From Ottelia alismoides (lineage: Eukaryota; Streptophyta; Magnoliopsida; Alismatales; Hydrocharitaceae), in contig JAZKJV010000091.1 of NCBI GenBank assembly GCA_037367405.1, positions 868,001 through 932,000 on the forward strand: a stretch of DNA of 64,000 nucleotides. The letters are read 5' to 3'. Made by a program: the position numbers and the translations under genes. Of this stretch, positions 56,601-64,000 are shown one piece after another (position 1 is the first letter of the stretch; each line of letters opens with the position of its first letter). Under the pieces are notes generated by a model that saw nothing but the letters and a program-made list of their open reading frames with translations, was not told where the DNA came from and searched no databases.

Positions 56601-59222
56601 TATAGAGTAATCGGATGTAGTGCTATTAGATCCAATGGAGCTGATTTTCGTGGTGACTTTGTCAAATCAAGCTTGTGGACTAGTTTTAGACCATAGATAG
56701 CCTTGTGTAGACATCACACATACTCTCCTTCAACGATGTAGCCTGATGGTTGTGGCATATGTACCACTTTCCTCAAGATCACTATAGAGGAAGGCATTCT
56801 TGACATTTAGCTAGAAAATCGGGCATCTTTTGTTGCCCTTAATAGAGATAATCATACGTATAGACCCTATCTTGAATAGTGGAGAGAAAACCTCAAAGTC
56901 ACTGATACTATAAGTCCAAGTGAAGCCTTTGGCCGCTACTCGTGTACTTAGTCTGTTTACTGACCCATCTGGAGCATGTTTGGTCGTGAAGACCCATCTA
57001 CAAGTCATAGATGCAACACCTATGGGACATGGCACAAGATCCCATGCACCTTTTTAGACAAGAGCATCCATCTACCTATCCATAGCATGCTTCCAACGCA
57101 TGTTAAAAGAGCTATGTGATGATCACATGGAAGAGGAACTACCATAAGAGCGTATGCAGAAGTCTTATCATAACTAGATAATATTTGTCAATGTAAAATG
57201 TAATATAGGGTGCAGAGTGTATTGTCTTTTGGGCTACTTTAGAGCAATGGGAAGTTCAGTTTATGATGGGGAACCATATGTATTCATAATTTAACATTTA
57301 CATTAGCTCTAGGTGAGGGATCATCAGTTGCTTGGTCATCAACTTGCAGATCATGCAGAATAGGTAAAGTAACCATCTCTGCTAATTTGTCTCTCCTTTG
57401 GTAATACCTGGAATTGAGGAGGCAACTGCAAATAGATCTCCGTGACACTCTCAATAAGGAAACATGTCTTTTCAAAATATGTAAAATATGCAGAGATAAT
57501 ATAATGACAACGAATTAGAACATAGCATCTGTATCCTTTTTGAGTTCCCGATTACCATAAAATGACACATTTGATTTCACGAGGAGAAAGCTTGTCTTTT
57601 GCATGAAACTGTTAACAAAACAAGCGCAACCGAAAATACGCAGATGTATCGCAAATGCCTTGTCATCGAGATAAAGCAGTGAGAATGGAGTAGCAACCCC
57701 CAGCGTACCTAGTTACTTAAATAAGGCGTATTGAGAATACCATCATCTGAGTAAGTAGAGTTTGGACGATGTCAGGAAGATGACAAAGGTTCCTTTCTGC
57801 AATACCATTCTGTTGTGAGGTGTGGAGACATGATGCCTGATGTATAGTTTCTCAGATACCAAATAAACTGACCAAATCTTTCTGCATAAACCAAGAAATT
57901 TATCATACTGAAATATTCTAATGCAAGCAGAAAAGGAGGTCTTGATCGCTGCAAAGGACTGAACCACACGGTTGATCTCTGACTTTCGTTTATATGGTTA
58001 GGTAGACCTATACAGTTCTATATAGTCCGTCGTGTTTCCCATAAGCAAGCTTCATATTCACATGGCTTCAGATATCAGGGAACATCCGAGAAAGTGCACT
58101 AGTGGAAGATGTCCAAGGCATAGATGTCAGAGATGAGTGTATGTAGAAATGGATGCAACACCATCAAACATAAAATTGTTGGAGACAACGAGATAGTAAA
58201 ATATGTTTCCCATAACCACCCACCATCAAAAATATTTAAAGTCTGAATATCCTGGATGTAGCAGTATTGCTGATAAAAAAGCACCCGGCAATTGAGCTCC
58301 GTGCATCAAAAATCCATTCTGCCAATGGTAGTAACGGGAGAAAGAGATCCATTGGCTAATTTGATTGATTTCACAAAATTAGATGACTGAGAAGAAGAAA
58401 GAGAGCTACCATCACCGGTTATATAGTTTGACACACTTGAATCAATAATTCTTTAACGAGTAGGTGTGGATGATACATTAACCATAGTAGTCGCTAGTCT
58501 AGCAGATCTAGTAGTAGATGCATAAATAGTTCATTTTCAAGAAGTTGCATAAGTCGATAATCTCCACTAGATAAGCATGCGTGAAGGCGGAGTGAAGTAG
58601 TTCAAGTAGTCATTTCTATGCTAGAGATTATGGCGGCTAGTGGGCATGTAATCAAGAGATGCAATATTGCATCATCAACACAGAATTGCAATATTCATAA
58701 TCAGTTGGTGTGTTGCTATAAGGACTGCTACACTGCTACATGATACACCCAACAGTACCAAGCAGAATCTCATATGCACGTTAATACGTTAATACAACTT
58801 CTCCAGAAGTCACATTTAGAACTCACGCCCTAGAGAGTTGTACCCAAAACTCGTATTCCAGAACAAGATGCGTGCCAGAATTTGGCGGTTGCCCTCACTG
58901 CAGATGCATGCATCAGATGTGCATGAATTTGGTTGCTGCCCTCACTGCAGATGCACACATCAGATGTGAATAGAACTCAGGCCTTGCTTGAATAATCAAA
59001 GCTAACACTTGAATAATCAGAACTGGAAAACTTTTTGTATATTTGGAGAGTAATTTCTATGTTGCTATGATGCTAATTTTACGCATTTTTATTTCCAGAT
59101 GGGATGACGATGTTGTCTTCAAGAACCAGAGTCGGGGTGAGATGAAGGCTCCCAAACGTTTCATCAATGATACTATCAGAAATGATTTTCATCGGAAGTT
59201 CTTGCAGAAATACATGAAGTGA
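44672..59222 (+). CDS. CWC15: Spliceosome-associated protein CWC15 (Cwf15/Cwc15 family), 7 exons
   Basis: Coding exons: 44672-44802, 44893-44999, 45113-45163, 45244-45331, 46761-46851, 55444-55550, 59099-59222. All junctions are GT-AG and stay in frame, giving 699 nt and 232 aa, the usual plant length. The N-terminus [15 protein letters not shown] with [12 protein letters not shown], the central acidic [20 protein letters not shown], the basic helix [20 protein letters not shown] and the C-terminus [31 protein letters not shown] are family hallmarks. CWC15 is a component of the Prp19/CDC5L-associated complex in the active spliceosome, working in the nucleus. Introns 1-3 are 80-115 bp, intron 4 is 1.4 kb, but intron 5 is 8.6 kb and intron 6 is 3.5 kb, swollen by transposons. 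No coding damage was seen. Confidence 0.96.
47637..47846. mobile_element. Short inverted-repeat element in CWC15 intron 5
   Basis: The left end GGGTTTTTTACATGCGTACC is mirrored by the right part GAGGGGTACAAGTGTAACTT. Its end resembles the ~235-bp element around 38576/44213 and, more loosely, the MULE termini. About 210 bp. Confidence 0.55.
47850..48400 (+). pseudogene. Lectin domain of an L-type lectin receptor kinase, broken
   Basis: Across frames, the plus strand reads [12 protein letters not shown] near 47893, then [20 protein letters not shown] and [11 protein letters not shown] near 47980-48070, then [16 protein letters not shown] near 48178, and finally [24 protein letters not shown] and LDLSSLPYP near 48270-48385. 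These are the ordered blocks of the legume-lectin domain (the metal/sugar-site HVGIDVN equivalent and the C-terminal GWSFN strand). Stops and at least two frameshifts are present, and membrane and kinase parts are missing. It sits inside CWC15 intron 5, in the same orientation, as a passenger. Confidence 0.85.
48560..50645 (-). pseudogene. Ty1/copia pol fragment in CWC15 intron 5
   Basis: The minus strand gives integrase end [20 protein letters not shown] and [12 protein letters not shown] (50300-50550), then [35 protein letters not shown] and [12 protein letters not shown] (49080-49400), and RNase H-side [19 protein letters not shown] and [12 protein letters not shown] (48576-48818). Frames are broken repeatedly. 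It is a VYMQQPP-type copia lineage. LTRs and borders were not identified; the right border is where LINE sequence begins near 50645. Confidence 0.88.
50645..52110 (+). pseudogene. L1-type LINE 3' ORF2 remnant, interrupted by LTR-like insertion
   Basis: [18 protein letters not shown] at 50710-50765 is the conserved block after reverse transcriptase in plant L1 LINEs. The reading resumes at 51595 with [31 protein letters not shown] and [12 protein letters not shown], the zinc-binding zf-RVT domain, and ends with [19 protein letters not shown] near 52030. The stretch about 51060-51590 does not fit LINE and has LTR-like wording (CTCTTTATATAGAGAAGGCG), so something inserted between. The LINE is frameshifted and dead. 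Confidence 0.75.
52135..52526. mobile_element. MITE with long inverted ends (family copy 2)
   Basis: It begins GGGTAAAAT and ends ATTTTACCC, with subterminal GGGGGAGCTAACTTAGCTCCC against GGGGGTAGCTAAGTTAGCTAC and inner GAAACAGAGACTCTCACGAC against GGAGTCTCTGTTTCACACG. It lies in a (TA)n microsatellite, which hides any duplication. Same family as 27549-27906. Confidence 0.85.
52640..53060. repeat. Direct repeats with LTR-like wording
   Basis: CTAAATTACTCAACCTAA occurs at about 52715 and 52921 within longer similar stretches. CCATTGACCTCTATAGAGAAG at 52838 also resembles 51530 (CATTGACCTCTTTATATAGA). These are probably remnants of one LTR family shuffled by later insertions. Confidence 0.5.
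54528..54602 (-). mobile_element. 43-bp retroposed LINE/SINE tail with perfect 16-bp target duplication
   Basis: GACTATTGATGAAAGT at 54528-54543 is repeated exactly at 54587-54602. Between them lies ACAACAACAACAAAGCC followed by TTTTCCCACAATTAAGTAGG and GTCGGA. On the minus strand this is the GACC..TGGGA.AAGGC-type 3' end plus a TTG-repeat tail seen on plant RTE-type LINEs and dependent SINEs. So this is an extremely 5'-truncated insertion. Confidence 0.85.
54603..54840 (+). pseudogene. Second LINE fragment (zf-RVT end)
   Basis: [31 protein letters not shown] and LLACLWAIW match the end of the zf-RVT domain and C-terminus of plant L1 ORF2. Upstream sequence up to 54527, ending in TTGAGGTATGGCAG, probably belongs to it, split by the 43-bp insertion. 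Not an intact gene. Confidence 0.65.
55551..59098 (+). other. CWC15 intron 6 (3.5 kb)
   Basis: Donor AAGAAG/GTAATA and acceptor TTTCCAG are intact. The middle carries a minus-strand copia fragment. 58500-59090 has a short direct duplication near 58880-58960 (CCCTCACTGCAGATGCA twice) and no gene. Confidence 0.88.
56205..58480 (-). pseudogene. Ty1/copia pol fragment in CWC15 intron 6
   Basis: On the minus strand from high to low coordinates: pre-integrase wording [15 protein letters not shown] (about 58400), integrase-like [14 protein letters not shown] (57790-57850), RT start [17 protein letters not shown] and [11 protein letters not shown] (56900-57010), then [29 protein letters not shown] and [21 protein letters not shown] (56205-56495). 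Stops and frameshifts throughout. LTRs were not identified. It differs from the intron 5 copy in lineage wording. Confidence 0.85.
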
Positions 59223-61030
59223 TGGCTCTTCCAGATGACCATATTCACGAACAATACTGAAGGTTATTGGAAAATATCTTTCCTGTATATTGTATGGACC
59301 TTTGGTCTGATTGAAGGAGAATCACTGGATTTGGGACAAGCGATCGAATTGATCCGTCATCAAAATTTAGTGTGATATCTGACACTTAACTGTAACGGCG
59401 ATTCTGTGGATCCTCCAGAGGTTCCTCTGCATTGCCTACTTTCTGGTTGGTGTGATGTCTTAAGTTGTTTAAACAGATTTGTGAATAGTATGACGTTGGT
59501 TTTATTCTGATGGTCAAGAAGCTAAAGCATATTTATTTATTTCTTATTTGTATGACAATTAAAAATATTTGGAATTTGGATAAGAAATTATAAACAATGC
59601 ATGAATAGTGTTGTTTTTCTAATTTTCCTCTTCAGTTCCCACATGGGAGATCTTGTTTGATCCACTAGGCTTATTTGTTAAGTATATGTTCTAAAATATA
59701 TACAATGCAGATACAATAAACACGTTGAGATCTTACTTTTCTCTGGAAAAAAAGTTGTCGATTTAAAACAGTTTCTTAACATGGCTGTAAGGATACAAAC
59801 TGGCTGGTCGCAGATGTGTTACCATATCTTAATATGAACCTAAACACTTTTAGAAAGTGATAAAGATATGGATATTAATAATATCATTTTCTGTTAACAC
59901 GGGGGAAACTTCACAGTTATTTTTTTTTATTTCTTAAAGTATTTTCTGTGAAATAATAGTCTGATTATATTTAAAATCAATTATATCCAAAAAGTTAGGT
60001 TATGATAGTTTCTTTGGAGTTTGAGATATGTAATTAAAAGCCATGAGTTCGACTCTCACCAATAGCATTGTTTTTAACAATGAAGCTTTTTCCCACGTTA
60101 AGTAATAGCATTGTTTTTAAATAAATTTAAAATTAAATGGGATTCAATTTCGATTAGAAGGATGAAAATTGATGGGTATGAATATTGATTCCATATCTTT
60201 AAAAAAGAACTGCGATGTAATTTCGGAGACCCTAATCAATAAGAATGATATTAAAAATACTAGAATAACTGATATAAAATAGCATCTTAGCAACGCATAT
60301 ACAGATGATATAAATATTATAACTGCTCTTATATCATAATAAATATATCAAATATAGTGAAAGTAGATATAAAATTGTGTTATATGTGACTAAAAATAAA
60401 TCTACAACTATATTTATATATAGGAAAACAGATATACATGATATACAAATACATATGTTTGCAGATATCAAAATGATATCCGTATCTATTTTAAAACGGA
60501 TATGGATATAGGTGACAATTTGTATAAATCCGACATGTTGGCAGATCGAATACGGATATATTTGCATATGTTGCATCCTTCACTATCCAAGTCAAAAATT
60601 TTGGTTATGCGTCTGGAATAAACTTCATTTGCGGAAACAAAGCTAACAAAGATTGACGTCAAAATAGTTTGTCGTCGATGGAGGCATTGAAACAAATTCA
60701 AGCCAGGCGAGGCAATGAATTGGAATGACAGGATAGATAAAAAGTATCCATATTTTATAAGTAGGTTACCGATTAATAATACATTGTGTTGCTTAAAAAG
60801 ATTGGAATAATTAGTTGAAGTATTTCAGCAGCACAAATGACAGAAATGGATACAAATTAGAAGTCAAATGTAAAAAGATTATCTGCCTACAATGAGTACA
60901 GATCAACCTGGAAACTTTAAGCAGTGTCGTCTAAGAATAACTCACAGTTGATTAAAAACTATTCCTCTTACAGTTTGCATTTAGTATCGAGATATTCTTC
61001 CTTCTCTTTTCTTCTGATGATCAATCCGTC
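59223..61030. other. CWC15 3' flank and intergenic DNA
   Basis: The transcript probably ends near 59500-59580, where AT-rich sequence (TTTATTTATTTC, CAATTAAAAATATTTGG) follows. Further on there is no gene. The 26-bp insertion at 60078 is described separately. 60240-60560 is rich in ATATAAATAT-type words. Confidence 0.5.
60061..60120 (-). mobile_element. 26-bp retroposed tail with perfect 17-bp target duplication
   Basis: AATAGCATTGTTTTTAA at 60061-60077 is repeated exactly at 60104-60120. The 26 bases between, CAATGAAGCTTTTTCCCACG followed by TTAAGT, match the same tail as the insertion at 54544 (AAGCCTTTTCCCACAATTAAGT). It is the shortest insertion in the window and belongs to the same family. 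Confidence 0.8.
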
Positions 61031-61037
61031 AATATAC

Positions 61038-62010
61038 CTATCGACCTTCAATTGCAGTGACTGTCACGGTGTTTATAGAGCACCATTCGATTTGTCTCCC
61101 TGAAGAAGACAACATCATGGGACCTTCACCAGCTTCTCTGACAAAACCAGGGCGTTTTGGGTGTGGTAAGGAAGCATTGTCACTCCCCACCATCAAAATC
61201 ACAGATGACACTTTCAGTCGATCCTCTGAGCTTTCTTGCACACAAAGAAGACCAAATTTCATGCACTTCAATACCTCAGAGGCCGGGAATACATACCGAT
61301 GGATTTGTCCACAATTTCTAAGCTGTTCCCTTCAACCCATAGGCTGCAGACCTGGAACAAAGCATACAATCATGTATTAATCTGGACTTACTCTTCAGGT
61401 TTTCACAGTTTTAACTTCTCAAAAATAAAAAGGTTGCACATGCATTTTTTTCATTAGGAAGCTAGATTGTTAGAACTCCAAGGAGGGAGGAGGCAGTCAA
61501 GAAAAGTCAAATACCACATCAAGAGTCTGGAACTGGATAAATTTAGTGGTCTGAAAAAAGACATTTTACTCTATTCTCTACCTATGTCCTTGATTCTCAT
61601 AAGTTTTATGTTTGGGTTTTACTGTAGAGTTGGTGGATTGCTAATCATTCAAGGGGAAAACTCTTCTACAGGATATGTCCTTTATATATCAAGGTCATCT
61701 GCCCATCAACTAATTGTGAAAAGATGTGCACAGGACCTGATTAGCAACTGACAAAAAATAGGTCAAGCGGATTTATACATCATCTAACCATAACAAAGCT
61801 TAATTCTTACTTTGTACACAGGACCTAAACCAACTTCTCCAATCCTGTTGTGAGAAAAATTGCTTGTTGTCGCCACCATGGTCGCAAAGTCATAAAGAGG
61901 GAGTTCCAGGTCTTTTCCAGCGTGTGATTCAACATACTGCTGTTCACACAACTCAACTGTGTGTAATATCCCTGTAAAGATTGCAAGGAAAGTGTGGGCA
62001 TTTTGAAAGC
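61038..62010 (-). pseudogene. S-domain (G-type lectin) receptor kinase remnant lacking the catalytic core
   Basis: On the minus strand at about 61820-61960: EQQYVESHAGKDLELPLYDF, ATMVATTSNFSHNRIGEV and GLGPVYK, the start of the kinase domain of S-locus-type receptor kinases (the usual GEGGFGPVY loop is degraded to GEVGLGPVY). At 61270-61380: LWVEGNSLEIVDKSIG, the late kinase part. After a frameshift, 61038-61271 reads MKFGLLCVQESSEDR, SSVILMVGSDNASLPHPKRP and ends CSINTVTVTAIEGR, the normal C-terminus. The exons with the catalytic Lys, HRD and DFG are missing from the ~440 bp between, and no lectin or membrane exon was found upstream. It is a dead remnant. Confidence 0.82.
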
Positions 62011-62572
62011 AACAGACTCTAGATATCTTAATGGTTCACATATTACCTCCATTCTGCTGCCTTCTTACGGGGTAATACTGATATGATACAACCCACTATG
62101 ATTACAGAGAAGGTACTCACTGGTAGGTACGATCCATTCCTTACTTACACCTTGAGAGATTGAACCTGCATATCTTTATATATTTTGAATCAGATTCTGA
62201 TGAGCATCATTCATTATATTGCTCCACCATTAATATGCAGAGCCTGATTTTATAGTAATTTAGTATAAAATTCCTAAGCAAATTAGAATTTCATGACGTT
62301 GAGACCTAAGTCGACCACAAAAGGTTGTCTTTTGCTAAAGACAGATGCCACATCAAAAATTTACTTAAACAAAAAGCACGGCATGAATACTAAGCACGAC
62401 TTATGAATAAGGCACCCTTAATCCTTATACACGAAAGAAACTGTATGATGTACTTGTATATTTTATAATCATGCTACATCATCATCCTCCATTAAGAAAC
62501 CCTTGATGCTCATCATTTCAGAGAATTGTGTGATTGGGTCGCACAAGCGGGGCAAGTTGTTTAGTCTTGTAT
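62011..62572. other. No gene recognised
   Basis: AT-rich flank of the receptor-kinase remnant. No motif was seen. Confidence 0.5.
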
Positions 62573-63170
62573 TGTTGAGTGGTGGGACTTGGGAATGTTG
62601 GTGGAGTGTATAAAGAGCCTCACACAAAACTTGAATGCATTATCTCATGGTTTCATCCGCAAATCTGAAAAAGGGATCCTTGTAAATCAATGTCTTCCTC
62701 TTGTTTCTTGATTCTGCATTCTTATACTTCATATTTTCACATGTTATCCAAGCAACTCGGTGGCTGGAATTGTTTATCGATTTCGAGATTTCTTTGTCGA
62801 GTCAACTATAACTAGTTCTCGAAGTTCATGTTGAGTTGTTTTGTTGCCATATTGTTGAATGGTATGACTTGATTATGTTGGTGGGGTTGTATAAAGGGTT
62901 CCACACCTTTTGTACTCGTTAAGAGAAAATGCAATAGAAAACCTAGGCCGTAGTGGCTCTCTCGTGGCTTCATACCATTCCTATGAAGTAGGATTCCACG
63001 TAAATCAATGTATTTCTTTTGATTCTTGTTCTTATATGTTATATTTCAGCATAGCATCAAAGCAAGTCATTTTTGGATTTGTTTGTCGATTTTGAGATTT
63101 CTTGTTATGTCTATAATAGTTGGCTCTCGAAGTCTGTGTTGAGTTCTTTTGTTCCAAATATTCATTTCAC
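62573..63170 (+). mobile_element. Tandem short LTR plus primer-binding-site units (TRIM-like or copia 5' end)
   Basis: Unit 1: TGTTGAGTGGTGGGACTTGG at 62573, GTGTATAAAGAG (TATA), and an LTR end near TTTTCACA at 62741. It is followed by TGTTATCCAAGCAA, a degraded form of the copia primer site TGGTATCAGAGC. Unit 2: TGTTGAATGGTATGACTTG at 62853, TTGTATAAAGGG, and an end near 63051 followed by TAGCATCAAAGCAA. The ~110-bp sequence after each primer site is also similar (TTGTTTATCGATTTCGAGAT and TTGTTTGTCGATTTTGAGAT). LTRs of about 170-200 bp with no coding interior suit a TRIM element. Confidence 0.6.
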
Positions 63171-64000
63171 AAATTGATCAGCTTTCGTGAGGAATGCCAC
63201 GAAGGAGATGATGGTTCCCTTTTCAGAATGCTATACGCCAAAGAAGCCATTCATTCCAGGCGACAACATGTTGGTGAGGTGATGAAAGACAATGTGAGGC
63301 GACAACAATAACATTCACCGTCACTAGGGGCAGCACAACTGCGGCAACAACACAGATCGAAAGCATTGGGCATTGAACAAAGCAACAACTGCAACACATG
63401 ACGATGGCACCAAGGAAGCAAAAGAGGAGGAGCTTCTTCGCCCTTGCAGCATATATAGTGAAGGATGGGTTCCAAAGGGAAACCCTATAAGGGTTTGCAG
63501 GTTAGTCAACTACTCATTATCCATCCCATGTTTGGATATGGGTCTACCCCCATCTACATTTCAGGATTAGAATTAATAGATAGGCCCGTCTTTCCTTTAA
63601 TACAATATTTTTAACCACCCCCAAACCAAAAAAATCAACATCAAAAATATGTTCTAATAATAAACGTTATCAATTACAACCTAAGTAAACTTCAAATTAC
63701 CTAATATTATACGTAAATTTTGGATTTGACTTGGAACTCTTTGATTAAACACATATATTGTTGTATGATGACATATATGTTGGCAATCTAGGTTCTTGAA
63801 CCAGATTACATATTATTCCTAAACTTTGAAATGTAAAAAACTGACAATGCATGATTAACTAGCAAAGAACTAAGAAATCATGCACCACATAGTTTCATAT
63901 CGAGATTGAGATTTGAGATGAAGAAAACGTGAAGGAAAAACTCATCAAAATCGTTGACAAAGCTCAAGGGCATTAAATGCCTCCAAGGACATTAGAAGAT
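63171..64000. other. No gene recognised to window end
   Basis: Short frames with Gln/Asn/Cys-rich composition occur at 63250-63570 on both strands, with CAACAAC-type repeats and no family motif. The last 400 bp are AT-rich. Confidence 0.5.

Noticed and set aside
60040..60062. B-box-like GAGTTCGACTCTC before the 26-bp insertion
   Set aside because: No matching A box or SINE body around it; probably chance.

Overview
This 64 kb window is nuclear DNA from a flowering plant. The evidence is a spliced CWC15 spliceosome gene with GT-AG introns, plant-type receptor kinases, plant Ty1/copia, hAT and Mutator-like (MULE) elements, and a transduplicated HIPP gene. GC-rich coding sequence in otherwise AT-rich DNA fits a monocot, but the sequence alone does not prove it. 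The window is gene-poor and dominated by layered transposons.

Layout. 1-2.8 kb: 3' end of a Ty1/copia element (intact RT-RNase H, polypurine tract, 3' LTR). 3.3-3.6 kb: a MULE terminus. 4.0-4.6 kb: a broken LRR receptor-kinase fragment. 6.76-12.66 kb: a complete but coding-dead minus-strand Ty1/copia element with a perfect 5-bp target duplication (TATTC). 13.8-14.1 kb: a small secreted Cys-rich protein gene with TATA box and poly(A) signal. 14.8-16.2 kb: two inverted copies of a small MULE, one with an exact 9-bp target duplication. 18.5-21.0 kb: a decayed plus-strand copia element. 21.9-24.0 kb: an intact single-exon 704-aa kinase gene (LecRK-type kinase with no lectin or membrane domain, DFE in place of DFG, and a coiled-coil tail I cannot assign). 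25.3-26.4 kb: a non-autonomous hAT element with an exact 8-bp duplication. 28.4-30.05 kb: a Pack-MULE carrying the C-terminal half of a HIPP isoprenylated metallochaperone. 30-38.5 kb: AT-rich, MITE-bearing, no gene. 38.8-44.2 kb: a very long LTR-like unit (probably a Ty3/gypsy solo LTR) with a 67-bp tandem array.

44.67-59.22 kb: CWC15, a 7-exon gene coding for 232 aa. Its introns 5 (8.6 kb) and 6 (3.5 kb) are filled with minus-strand copia fragments, an L1-type LINE, MITEs and a lectin receptor-kinase pseudogene. 61.0-62.0 kb: a pseudogene of an S-domain receptor kinase lacking its catalytic core. 62.6-63.2 kb: tandem short LTR/primer-binding-site units, TRIM-like.

The genes do not form a pathway. 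The likely functional loci are CWC15, the kinase and the secreted peptide. Points most worth following are the kinase architecture, the HIPP Pack-MULE, and two ultra-short retroposed tails (43 and 26 bp) each flanked by perfect 16-17 bp duplications.
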